Positions 1-7,305 of a stretch of 28,863 nt of DNA are shown here, piece by piece. The first letter of the stretch is position 1. Every line of letters begins with the position of its first letter. The notes below the pieces were generated by a model. It worked only from the letters and a program-made list of their open reading frames with translations, was not told the DNA's origin and searched no databases. A program made the translations under genes and the position numbers. The DNA comes from Pseudomonadota bacterium (GTDB taxonomy: Bacteria; Pseudomonadota; Alphaproteobacteria; Sphingomonadales; Sphingomonadaceae): contig JAFAEG010000084.1 of assembly GCA_023424095.1 (NCBI GenBank), positions 1 through 28,863 on the forward strand. Reading direction: 5' to 3'.

Positions 1-539
1 GCCGCGGCGGACGCCTGCGGGGCGGCAGCCGGGGCCGGGGCGCTCTGGCTGGGCGCCGGCGCGGCCTTCTGCGCCTTGGCGGCGGTCAGCACATCGTCCT
101 TGGTCAGGCGGCCATCCTTGCCGGTGCCCTTGATCTTCGACGGATCGAGATGATGCTCGAGCACGACGCGGCGCACGGCCGGCGAAAGGGTCAGGCCGCC
201 CGCGCCGTCTTCTTCCGCCTCATCCTCTTCGGCTTCCTCGCGCAGCGCGATATTCTCGCCGGCATTGGCCTGGACCTCGCCCTTCGGCTCGGCCGCGGTG
301 CCGCCTTCCGCAATGCGGGCGATCAGCGCGCCGACCGCGACCGTGTCGCCTTCCTTGGCGAGCTGTTCGCTCAGCGTGCCGGCGACCGGCGCGTTGACCT
401 CGATCGCGACCTTGTCGGTCTCGAGGCTGGCAATCGGCTCGTCGGCGGCGACCGCGTCACCCGGCTGCTTCAGCCACTGGCCGACCGTGGCCTCGGTGAT
501 CGATTCGCCCAGGGTCGGGACATTGACGTCGGTGGCCAT
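1..539 (-). CDS. sucB: Dihydrolipoyl succinyltransferase (E2 of 2-oxoglutarate dehydrogenase), N-terminal part
   Basis: This is the E2 core of the 2-oxoglutarate dehydrogenase complex, which passes the succinyl group from E1 to CoA in the cytoplasmic TCA cycle. About 179 residues are visible before the gene leaves the left edge. Residues 1-78 are a lipoyl domain opening MATDVNVPTLGESITEATVG, with the lipoylated Lys in the motif ETDKVAIEV. An acidic Glu/Asp-rich linker follows, then a peripheral E3-binding domain (LSPAVRRVV to GRLTKDDVL, about residues 118-152), then an Ala/Pro-rich linker. The catalytic domain lies outside the window. The ATG is preceded by AAGGAAG at good spacing and starts 9 bases after the sucA stop, so the two are co-translated. 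The neighbouring sucA separates this from the pyruvate dehydrogenase E2. Confidence 0.95.
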   Translation of the reverse strand, partial: MATDVNVPTLGESITEATVGQWLKQPGDAVAADEPIASLETDKVAIEVNAPVAGTLSEQLAKEGDTVAVGALIARIAEGGTAAEPKGEVQANAGENIALREEAEEDEAEEDGAGGLTLSPAVRRVVLEHHLDPSKIKGTGKDGRLTKDDVLTAAKAQKAAPAPSQSAPAPAAAPQASAA

Positions 540-548
540 GATCTTCCT

Positions 549-3464
549 TTACTCGGCGGCTTGTGCCGCGGCTTGCATTCCAATGGCGTCGGCGATGAGC
601 GCCGACTGCTCCGCAGCGTGGCGCTTGGCAAGGCCGGTGGCGGGCGAAGCGGAGCCGGGGCGGCCGGCATAGACCGGCCGCTTCGCCTTCGTCTTCGCGT
701 CGATCAGGCATTGCTCGATCAACGGCTCGACGAAGCTCCAGGCGCCATTATTCTTCGGTTCTTCCTGCGCCCAGATCACTTCCGTGAGGTTGGTCATCCG
801 CTTCAGGCGGGTGACGAGCGGCTCGGACGGGAAGGGATAAAGCTGCTCGATGCGGACGATCGAGACGTCGTTCGCTTGCGCCGCGTCGCGCGCCTCCATC
901 AGCTCGTAGGCGACCTTGCCGGAGCAGAGCACCAGGCGGCGCACGTCCTTGTCGGCCGGGCCGCCGAGATCGGAGACGATACGGCGGAAGTGGCTCTCGC
1001 CGGTGAAATCCGCCGCGGTCGAGACGGCCAATTTGTGCCGAAGCAGCGACTTGGGCGTCATGATCACAAGCGGCTTGCGGAAATCGCGGAGCATCTGCCG
1101 GCGCAGGATGTGGAAATAGTTGGCCGGCGTGGTGCAATAAGCGACCTGCATATTGTCCTCGGCGCAGAGCTGCAGATAGCGCTCGAGGCGGGCGGAGCTG
1201 TGCTCCGGCCCCTGCCCTTCATAGCCGTGCGGCAGCAGCATCACGAGGCCGCAGGCGCGCAGCCACTTGGCCTCGCCGGCGGCGATGAACTGATCGATCA
1301 TCACCTGCGCGCCATTGGCGAAATCGCCGAACTGCGCTTCCCACAAGACGAGCGCGCGGGGATCGGCGATCGAATAGCCATATTCGAAGCCGAGCACGCC
1401 GAACTCGCTCAAGGGGCTGTCGCGCACCTCGAAACGGCCGAGACCGCCGGGGACGTTGCACAGCGGAATGTAGCGCCCGCCCGTTTCCTGGTTGCGCCAG
1501 ACGGCATGGCGGTGGCTGAAGGTGCCGCGGCCGCTGTCCTGGCCGGACAGGCGGACGGTATAGCCTTCACCGACCAGGCTGCCGAAGGCGAGCGCCTCGG
1601 CCGTGGCCCAATCGAAATTCTCGCCGGTGGCGAACATCTGTGCCTTGGCGTCGATGATCCGCTGCAGCGTCCGGTGGACCGGCAGGCCGTTGGGAACCTT
1701 GGTCAGCACATTGCCGAGCTGCGCGATGGCCTCGGGGGCGAGGCCGGTCGCGATATTGCGGCGCGCGGTCAGTTCCCCCTCCGGACGGTTGAACCCGCCC
1801 CAGCGCCCGCCGAACCAATCCGCCTTGTTCGGCAGATAGGATTTGGCGGCCTCGAACTCCTCCTCGAACAAGGCGGTAAGCTCGGCTTCCTTCTCGGCCG
1901 CCCAGCCCGCGCCGATCACGCCCTGCTCGACCAGCCGCTTCGCATAGAGCGAGCTGACCGCCGGATGCTTGCGGATCGCGGCATACATGACCGGCTGGGT
2001 GAAGGCCGGCTCGTCGCCCTCATTGTGGCCGAAGCGGCGATAGCACCACATGTCGATGACGACGTCGTGGTTGAACTTCTGCCGGTAATCGATCGCCAGT
2101 TTGCAGGCGAAGGTCACCGCCTCGGGATCGTCGCCATTGACGTGCAGGATCGGTGCCTGGACCACCTTGGCGATGTCCGACGGATAAGGCGACGAGCGCG
2201 CATAAGCCGGCGAGGTGGTGAAGCCGATCTGGTTGTTGATGACGAAATGGATCGCGCCGCCGGTATTGTAGCCGGGGAGCCCCGAGAAACCGAAGCATTC
2301 CGCGATGATTCCCTGCCCCGCAAAGGCGGCGTCGCCGTGCAGCAGGATGGGCAGAACGTGATTGCCGTTCCAATCCTCGCGCGCGGTCTGCTCGGCGCGG
2401 ACCTTGCCGAGCACGACCGGATCGACCGCTTCCAGATGCGAAGGATTGGGGACGAGGCTCAGGTGGACCTTGTTGCCGTCGAACTCGCGGTCCGACGAGG
2501 TGCCGAGGTGATATTTCACGTCGCCCGAGCCGGCCACGTCGTGCGGATTGGCCGAACCGCCGGCAAATTCGCTGAAGATGGCGCGGTAGGGCTTGCCCAT
2601 CACATTGGCGAGCACGTTCAGGCGACCGCGATGGGCCATGCCGACGACCATCAGCTCGACGCCGTGGCTGCCGCCATACTTGATCACCGCTTCCAGCGCC
2701 GGGACCATCGATTCGCCGCCGTCGAGGCCGAACCGCTTGGTGCCGACATATTTGCGCGCGAGGAATTTCTCCCACTGCTCGGCCTGGATGACCTTGGCGA
2801 GGATCGACTGCTTGCCCTCGGGCGTGAAGCTGATTTCCTTGTCCTTGCCTTCCATCCGCTCCTGCAGGAAGCGGCGCTCGGCCAGGTCGTTGATGTGCAT
2901 ATATTCGAGGCCGACATGGCCGCAATAATTCGCCCGCAGCGTCGTGACGATCTCCGCCACGGTGGCGAATTCGAAGCCCAAAGCGCCGTCGAGATAGATG
3001 GGCCGCGTCGATTTGGGGTCGAGGCCGTGAAATTCGGGCGTCAGATCGTCGGGCAGGTCGCGCTTGGTGAGGCCCAATGGATCGAGATCGGCGGCCAGAT
3101 GCCCGCGCACCCGATAGGTGCGGATCAGCATCATCGCGCGGACAGTGTCCTGCGCGGCCTGGATGATCGCATTCTGGTCCGGCGCCGCCTTGCTCGCCGG
3201 GGCCGAGACCTTGGCCGGCGCGGCGGCCGGGCGGTCGATCGCCGACTGGGTGGGATCAAAGCCGGCGGTGGTCGCGTCGGTATCGGGCAGCGGCCAGTTG
3301 GGGCGCGCCCAACTCGGCCCGGAGGCGCGCTCGAGGCCGTCCAGCAGGCCATGCCATTCGGCGCCGACGCTGCTCGGGTCGGCCGCGTAACGCGCCTGCA
3401 GCGACTGCAGGTATGCGGGGCTCACCCCTTCCAGCAGGTCGGTTGAATCAGCATCGCGGGCCAT
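549..3464 (-). CDS. sucA: 2-oxoglutarate dehydrogenase E1 component
   Basis: This thiamine-diphosphate enzyme decarboxylates 2-oxoglutarate and transfers the succinyl group to the lipoyl arm of SucB, in the cytoplasm. The product is 971 residues, normal for the family (about 930-1000). The N-terminus (DLLEGVSPAYLQSLQARY, then EWHGLLDGL) is the short E1 segment that contacts E2. The ThDP and Mg binding region is HGDAAFAGQG (H376-D378) followed by the NN pair at 410-411. I chose the ATG at 3464 because it begins MARDADSTDLLEG, the normal E1 start; an upstream in-frame extension to 3638 would read through a repeat hairpin. Only a weak GAG lies about 8 bases upstream. The gene follows sucD after 210 bases containing a hairpin and a possible promoter, so it may be transcribed partly separately from mdh-sucD. 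Confidence 0.96.
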   Translation of the reverse strand: MARDADSTDLLEGVSPAYLQSLQARYAADPSSVGAEWHGLLDGLERASGPSWARPNWPLPDTDATTAGFDPTQSAIDRPAAAPAKVSAPASKAAPDQNAIIQAAQDTVRAMMLIRTYRVRGHLAADLDPLGLTKRDLPDDLTPEFHGLDPKSTRPIYLDGALGFEFATVAEIVTTLRANYCGHVGLEYMHINDLAERRFLQERMEGKDKEISFTPEGKQSILAKVIQAEQWEKFLARKYVGTKRFGLDGGESMVPALEAVIKYGGSHGVELMVVGMAHRGRLNVLANVMGKPYRAIFSEFAGGSANPHDVAGSGDVKYHLGTSSDREFDGNKVHLSLVPNPSHLEAVDPVVLGKVRAEQTAREDWNGNHVLPILLHGDAAFAGQGIIAECFGFSGLPGYNTGGAIHFVINNQIGFTTSPAYARSSPYPSDIAKVVQAPILHVNGDDPEAVTFACKLAIDYRQKFNHDVVIDMWCYRRFGHNEGDEPAFTQPVMYAAIRKHPAVSSLYAKRLVEQGVIGAGWAAEKEAELTALFEEEFEAAKSYLPNKADWFGGRWGGFNRPEGELTARRNIATGLAPEAIAQLGNVLTKVPNGLPVHRTLQRIIDAKAQMFATGENFDWATAEALAFGSLVGEGYTVRLSGQDSGRGTFSHRHAVWRNQETGGRYIPLCNVPGGLGRFEVRDSPLSEFGVLGFEYGYSIADPRALVLWEAQFGDFANGAQVMIDQFIAAGEAKWLRACGLVMLLPHGYEGQGPEHSSARLERYLQLCAEDNMQVAYCTTPANYFHILRRQMLRDFRKPLVIMTPKSLLRHKLAVSTAADFTGESHFRRIVSDLGGPADKDVRRLVLCSGKVAYELMEARDAAQANDVSIVRIEQLYPFPSEPLVTRLKRMTNLTEVIWAQEEPKNNGAWSFVEPLIEQCLIDAKTKAKRPVYAGRPGSASPATGLAKRHAAEQSALIADAIGMQAAAQAAE

Positions 3465-3505
3465 GGGGATCTCAGTTCTACGCCGGAAAACGATAGGATG
3501 CCGGC

Positions 3506-3534
3506 TATCTAGGCCCTCTTTGCTTGAGATTGAA
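3506..3534 (-). promoter_or_regulatory. Possible sucA promoter
   Basis: On the minus strand TTCAAT and TAGATA stand 17 bases apart, placing a transcription start about 35 bases before the sucA ATG. Each box matches the sigma-70 consensus at only 3 of 6 positions. The position, downstream of a strong hairpin and upstream of sucA, is the main argument. This is inference only. Confidence 0.28.
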
Positions 3535-3566
3535 GCCATCGAAGGGGGCGTTGGCACAAAACAAAC

Positions 3567-3654
3567 CCCGTCCCGCCTGAGCTTGTCGAAGGCCTGCCTT
3601 TCTTCTCGCCCAAAATGAGAAGGACAGGGCTTCGACAAGCTCAGCCAGGACGGG
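3567..3654 (-). terminator. Long inverted repeat (REP-like), possible sucD terminator or attenuator
   Basis: Two arms of about 38-41 bases (3567-3607 and 3617-3654) pair almost perfectly around a 9-base loop. Each arm contains the core CTGAGCTTGTCGAAG or its complement. On the minus strand the hairpin follows sucD and is directly followed by GGGGTTTGTTTTG, which suits a rho-independent terminator or attenuator before sucA. From memory, this core recurs in sphingomonad intergenic regions, so the element is probably a dispersed repeat. I saw no second copy in this window. Confidence 0.7.
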
Positions 3655-3674
3655 CTTGGAACGGTTTCGGGACT

Positions 3675-4562
3675 TCAGGCCGAAGCGAGCATGTCCGCGA
3701 GCGTGGTGCCAAGCTCGGACGGGCTCGGCGAGACGCGGATACCGGCGGCTTCCATCGCCGCGATCTTGTCCTCGGCGCCGCCCTTGCCGCCCGAGCCGAT
3801 CGCGCCCGCATGGCCCATGCGGCGGCCCGGAGGCGCCGTGCGGCCGGCGATGAAGCCGACGGTCGGCTTGGACCGGCCCTTGCGCGCCTCATCCGCCAGG
3901 AATTGCGCGGCTTCCTCTTCGGCGCTGCCGCCAATCTCGCCGATCATGATGATCGACTTGGTCTCGTCGTCGGCCAGGAACAGCTCCAGCACGTCGATGA
4001 AGTTGGTGCCGTTCACCGGATCGCCGCCAATGCCGACCGCCGTGGTCTGGCCGAGGCCCGCATTGGTGGTCTGGAACACCGCCTCATAGGTGAGCGTGCC
4101 AGAGCGGCTGACGATGCCGACGCTGCCCTTGGAGAAGATGCTGCCCGGCATGATGCCGATCTTGCACTCGTTCGGGGTGAGCACGCCGGGGCAGTTCGGG
4201 CCGATCAGGCGCGACTTGGAGCCCGAAAGCGCGCGCTTCACGCGGACCATGTCGAGCACCGGCACGCCTTCGGTGATTGCGACGATCAGCGGCACTTCGG
4301 CGTCGATCGCCTCAAGGATCGAATCGGCGGCGAAGGGCGGCGGCACGTACACCACCGACGCATCCGCGCCGGTCATCGCGACCGCCTCGGCGACCGTGTC
4401 GAACACCGGCAGGCCGATATGGGTCTGGCCGCCTTTGCCGGGGGTGACGCCGCCGACCATCTTGGTGCCGTAAGCGAGCGCCTGCTGGGTGTGGAAAGTG
4501 CCGGTTTCGCCGGTCATCCCCTGGGTGATGACCTTGGTGTTGGCGTTGACGAGGATGGACAT
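3675..4562 (-). CDS. sucD: Succinate-CoA ligase (ADP-forming), alpha subunit
   Basis: This is the CoA-binding alpha subunit of succinyl-CoA synthetase, which makes ATP or GTP from succinyl-CoA in the TCA cycle. It has 295 residues, close to the usual 290. The N-terminal Rossmann-type CoA-binding domain opens MSILVNANTKVITQGMTGET. The ligase domain carries GPNCPGVL (121-128) and the phosphorylated His in GRRMGHAGAIG (H251). The ribosome site is weak, with only GCAAG before the ATG. The catalytic partner SucC is not encoded next to it, although sucC-sucD are usually adjacent. Here a lipoprotein gene lies upstream with a 36-base gap. SucC must be encoded elsewhere if the enzyme works. Confidence 0.96.
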   Translation of the reverse strand: MSILVNANTKVITQGMTGETGTFHTQQALAYGTKMVGGVTPGKGGQTHIGLPVFDTVAEAVAMTGADASVVYVPPPFAADSILEAIDAEVPLIVAITEGVPVLDMVRVKRALSGSKSRLIGPNCPGVLTPNECKIGIMPGSIFSKGSVGIVSRSGTLTYEAVFQTTNAGLGQTTAVGIGGDPVNGTNFIDVLELFLADDETKSIIMIGEIGGSAEEEAAQFLADEARKGRSKPTVGFIAGRTAPPGRRMGHAGAIGSGGKGGAEDKIAAMEAAGIRVSPSPSELGTTLADMLASA

Positions 4563-4598
4563 GACTTGCTGAGGGTCCTTGATACTAAAGAGAGAGCT

Positions 4599-5297
4599 TC
4601 ATTCGGTTTCGGCCTTGGCCGGGGGAGTCTGCGCCGGGCTCGCGCCGCCGCCGGCCTTGCTCGCGGTGATGCCGAGGCCGACCGCCGGGATCTGCTGCCG
4701 CAACGGTGAATCCGCCGCAACGAACACCACCGACTGGTGATCGAGGCCGGAGCGGAAGCCGGGCGCCCATTCCCAGCTCGTCACGCCCATTTGGGTGGTG
4801 CTGTCGGTCGGGCGAGCGCTGGTCCAGGCCGCGATCGCTTCCGCGCTGGGCGGCGCGGATGCGGCGAAATCATAGACCCGGCATTCGTTCGCCGTCGCCT
4901 GGCCACCGCTCAGCGACGAGACGATGGCGTGGAGTTCGCGGCCATTGACGGTCTTGCGATAGGGCGTGTTGACCAGGGTGCCGACCTCGGGCGTTTCGGC
5001 GGTCACGCTATCGGCGAGCGCCATCAGCTGGTCGAGCGTCACATTCGAACCCGCCGTATAGCGCTCCCAGCCGGCGCCCGCGGCGGCCGCGTTGAGCGCC
5101 GCGACGTCGGACAGGTCGGTGCAGAGCCGGTCATATTCGGCCAGCGCCACCGCTTCCGTCCCGGCCGGCGCTGGCGCCCCCGCCTGGCCGTTCGCGGGCG
5201 GAGCAGGCGTGGCACCATTGTTCGCACTTTCGCCGCCGCGATTGCAGGCCGCGGTGGCGGCCAGCAGAAGTGCGGCGAAAGCGATGCGACTCTTCAT
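4599..5297 (-). CDS. Predicted lipoprotein of unknown function
   Basis: I do not recognise a named family. The 232-residue product opens with a lipoprotein signal peptide; the lipobox ends TAAC, making Cys18 the lipidated residue. A low-complexity Gly/Asn/Ala/Pro linker (about 19-48) then leads to a folded region of about 150 residues. That region contains EYDRLCTDLSD, a TPYRKTVNGRELHAIVSSLSGG stretch and the motif NECRVYDF, so two Cys could form a disulfide in the periplasm. The tail is again Ala/Pro-rich. It sits 20 bases after mdh and 36 bases before sucD, so it should be co-transcribed with TCA genes although it acts outside the cytoplasm. GGAG lies about 10 bases before the ATG. No metabolic role can be inferred from the sequence. 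Confidence 0.8.
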   Translation of the reverse strand: MKSRIAFAALLLAATAACNRGGESANNGATPAPPANGQAGAPAPAGTEAVALAEYDRLCTDLSDVAALNAAAAGAGWERYTAGSNVTLDQLMALADSVTAETPEVGTLVNTPYRKTVNGRELHAIVSSLSGGQATANECRVYDFAASAPPSAEAIAAWTSARPTDSTTQMGVTSWEWAPGFRSGLDHQSVVFVAADSPLRQQIPAVGLGITASKAGGGASPAQTPPAKAETE

Positions 5298-5317
5298 CCA
5301 ATCGATCTCCGGAACGG

Positions 5318-6280
5318 TCAGGCCAGGCTCGGATCGATATTCTTGCAGGCGACGAGCAGCTCCTTCACCGCGTCGACGCTGACCTGCAAATTCGCCTTGG
5401 CCTCGTCGTCCAGCTCGATCTCGACGACCTGCTCGACGCCGTCCTTGCCGATGATCACCGGCACGCCGACGTAGAGATTGTCGACGCCATATTGGCCGGT
5501 CAGGTGGACCGCGCAGGGCAGCAGGCGCTTCTGGTCGCCCAGATAGGATTCCGCCATCGAGATCGCCGACGCGGCCGGCGCATAGAAGGCCGAGCCGGTC
5601 TTCAGCAGCTTGACGATCTCGCCGCCACCGGCACGGGTGCGGGCGACGATCGCGTCGATCTTCTCCTTGGTCGAGCGGCCCTGCTTGATCAGGTCCGGCA
5701 CCGGGATGCCGGCGACGGTGCTGTACTGGACCACCGGCACCATCGTGTCGCCATGGCCGCCGAGCACGAAGCTGTTCACGTCCTTCACCGACACGCCGAA
5801 TTCCTCGGCGAGGAAATGGCTGAAGCGGGCCGAATCGAGCACGCCGGCCATGCCGACGACCTTGTTGTGCGGCAGGCCGGAGAATTCGCGCAGCGCCCAG
5901 ACCATCGCGTCGAGCGGGTTGGTGATGCAGATCACGAAGGCGTCGGGGCAGTTATTCTTGATGCCCTCACCGACCGCCTTCATCACCTTCAGATTGATAC
6001 TGAGCAGATCGTCGCGGCTCATCCCCTCCTTGCGGGGGACGCCGGCAGTGACGATCACCACGTCGGCGCCGGCGATGTCGGCATAGTCGCTGGTACCGCT
6101 GATCTTGGCGTCGAAGCCTTCGACCGGACCGCACTGGCTCAGATCCAGCGCCTTGCCCTGCGGAATGCCGTCCATGATGTCGAACAGGACGATATCGCCC
6201 AATTCCTTCTGCGCCGCCAAATGCGCGAGCGTGCCGCCGATATTGCCGGCGCCGATGAGCGCGATCTTCTTGCGAGCCAT
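5318..6280 (-). CDS. mdh: Malate dehydrogenase (LDH-like, NAD-dependent)
   Basis: It oxidises malate to oxaloacetate with NAD in the TCA cycle. The 320-residue length fits the LDH-like MDH class of alphaproteobacteria. The Rossmann motif GAGNIGG is at 10-16 and an acidic residue, D34, follows beta-2, typical for NAD. The substrate loop GVPRKEGMSRDDLL carries R83 and R89, marking malate rather than lactate specificity. N121 lies in ITNPLD, D150 and R152 in LDSARF, and the catalytic His in GGHGDTM (H176). A good ribosome site, GGAAGGGG, precedes the ATG. It is the first gene of the block running mdh, lipoprotein, sucD. In many alphaproteobacteria zapE lies directly upstream of mdh; here about 3 kb of other genes separates them. 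Confidence 0.97.
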   Translation of the reverse strand: MARKKIALIGAGNIGGTLAHLAAQKELGDIVLFDIMDGIPQGKALDLSQCGPVEGFDAKISGTSDYADIAGADVVIVTAGVPRKEGMSRDDLLSINLKVMKAVGEGIKNNCPDAFVICITNPLDAMVWALREFSGLPHNKVVGMAGVLDSARFSHFLAEEFGVSVKDVNSFVLGGHGDTMVPVVQYSTVAGIPVPDLIKQGRSTKEKIDAIVARTRAGGGEIVKLLKTGSAFYAPAASAISMAESYLGDQKRLLPCAVHLTGQYGVDNLYVGVPVIIGKDGVEQVVEIELDDEAKANLQVSVDAVKELLVACKNIDPSLA

Positions 6281-6331
6281 GAGAGCCCCTTCCCGTTCAA
6301 GCTATTCCTTGAGGCCGCAGGACGCGGCCCG

Positions 6332-6355
6332 ACGCGGGGTCGCTTAGACCCGCGT
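6332..6355 (-). terminator. Hairpin between the broken gene and mdh
   Basis: Arms ACGCGGGGTC (6332-6341) and GACCCGCGT (6347-6355) pair with one bulge around GCTTA. It lies downstream of the gene at 6381-6869 and upstream of mdh. No T-tract follows on either strand, so it is at best a weak terminator or a 5' leader structure of mdh. Confidence 0.25.
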
Positions 6356-6380
6356 GGACGAAGGGGCAACCGCCGGGAAA

Positions 6381-6869
6381 TTATTCGCCGTGGGTCAGGA
6401 TGTGGCGGGCGAATTCGCGATGGCTGCCGTCCGGCTGCCGGACCGAGTCGCTGATGTGGAGCCGGCCATCCTCGGCCAGACGTTAGATGGTGCGGCCACG
6501 CTCGGTTTGCGCGGAGCCCCAATCGGCGACGAATTCGCGGGACGTCGCCCGCGCCTCGATCGGAAAGGTGACGCCGCGATTGTCGAACCAGTGCGCTCGC
6601 CAGCTGCCGTCTGGCGCGGGGTGATAGAAAGCGCGGCCTTCGAACGGCCCGGCGCGATAAATGAGTTCCAGGAAATGGCCGCCGAGGACCGGGCGGATTT
6701 CCAGATTCGCCTGGTCCGCCGCGCCCATCGTCTGGCCCGTTCCGGCCCAGCGGCCGGTCAACCAGGTCAGGACAGCCGTCGGATGTTCGCGGCCCTGCGG
6801 CGGCTGGGCCAGCGCCGGGAGCGGCGCGGCCAGCGCCAGCAGGAAGGCCGCGGCGGCGAGCCTAGCCAT
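6381..6869 (-). pseudogene. Secreted protein gene interrupted by one in-frame stop
   Basis: The reading frame starts at an ATG overlapping the end of the VOC gene by 8 bases and encodes a signal peptide (MARLAAAAFLLALAAPLPALA, cleavage near ALA-Q). A beta-rich region with WLTGRWAGTGQ and DGSWRAHWFDN follows, resembling small lipocalin-like DUF1579-type proteins (uncertain). Codon 129 is TAA (6483-6485). The same frame continues for 33 protein-like codons (RLAEDGRLHISDSVRQPDGS, then HREFARHILTHGE) to a second TAA at 6381-6383. TAA is one base from TAC or TAT, and Tyr would fit GRTI-Y-RLAEDGRL well. So I read this as a 162-residue protein cut to 128 by a point mutation, or a sequencing error. 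The shorter product might still be made and exported. Confidence 0.75.
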
Positions 6870-7245
6870 GAGCGGCGCTCAGATCCTGGTAGAACATCAG
6901 CGCATTGTCGTCCGGATCGTAGAAGGTGAGCAATTTCACCATGTCCGGTATCTCCATGATCCCGCCGTCCTGGCGGACGCCCTGACGGTCCAGCTCGGCC
7001 TTCGCGGCCTCGATATCGCTGACGCCGAAGGTCAGCACCGCGCCGCCCGGCTTGCCCGCGCCTTCTTCCTTGATGCCGAAACCGACATTCACGTTCGCGA
7101 CCGGGCTCGTCATCTCGCACCAGGCGATGTCGTCACGCCGGTAGATCAGTTCGAAGCCCAGCACCTTTTCATACCAGGCAATGGTGCGATCGAGGTCAGT
7201 CGCGCTGCACGAGCAGGTCAGCCCGCCGTCGAAGGATATGCCCAT
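6862..7245 (-). CDS. VOC-superfamily (glyoxalase/bleomycin-resistance fold) protein
   Basis: The 127-residue protein has the vicinal oxygen chelate fold: two beta-alpha-beta-beta-beta units. Unit one is marked by CSATDLDRTIAWYEKVLGFEL, unit two by AVLTFGVSDIEAAKAELDRQ and MVKLLTFYDPDDNALMFYQD. Such proteins bind a metal or a hydrophobic ligand, serving as lyases, dioxygenases or drug-binding proteins; the substrate here cannot be read. The Cys pair TCSCS near residues 10-14 is notable for a small cytoplasmic protein. I chose the ATG at 7245 because GGGGAGAG lies at good spacing; an upstream extension runs into the divergent regulator and is not coding-like. The stop overlaps the start of the next gene, suggesting translational coupling. 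It is divergent from an HxlR-type regulator that probably controls it. Confidence 0.88.
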   Translation of the reverse strand: MGISFDGGLTCSCSATDLDRTIAWYEKVLGFELIYRRDDIAWCEMTSPVANVNVGFGIKEEGAGKPGGAVLTFGVSDIEAAKAELDRQGVRQDGGIMEIPDMVKLLTFYDPDDNALMFYQDLSAAHG

Positions 7246-7270
7246 CGAAACTCTCCCCGAATCGCCAAGA

Positions 7271-7299
7271 TTGACTATTTGTATAGTAGATTGCATTCT
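7271..7299 (+). promoter_or_regulatory. Divergent promoter region with 14-base palindrome (candidate HxlR operator)
   Basis: The perfect palindrome ACTAT-TTGT-ATAGT is at 7274-7287, in the 60-base gap between the VOC gene and the regulator. TTGACT (7271-7276) overlaps it and is 17 bases from CATTCT (7294-7299), a partial -10 match, pointing right. On the other strand TTGACG is followed after 16 bases by TACAAA, pointing to the VOC gene and also overlapping the palindrome. A regulator bound here could repress both directions. Confidence 0.5.
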
Positions 7300-7305
7300 C
7301 GTCAA

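Noticed and set aside
150..3446. Very long plus-strand open frame opposite sucA and sucB
   Set aside because: It is antisense to clearly conserved genes, has an Arg/Gly/Asp-rich composition with no recognisable motif, and results from the high GC third positions of the real genes.
3465..3638. Longer sucA start adding 58 residues
   Set aside because: The extension translates the repeat hairpin and lacks a ribosome site; the inner ATG gives the usual E1 N-terminus.
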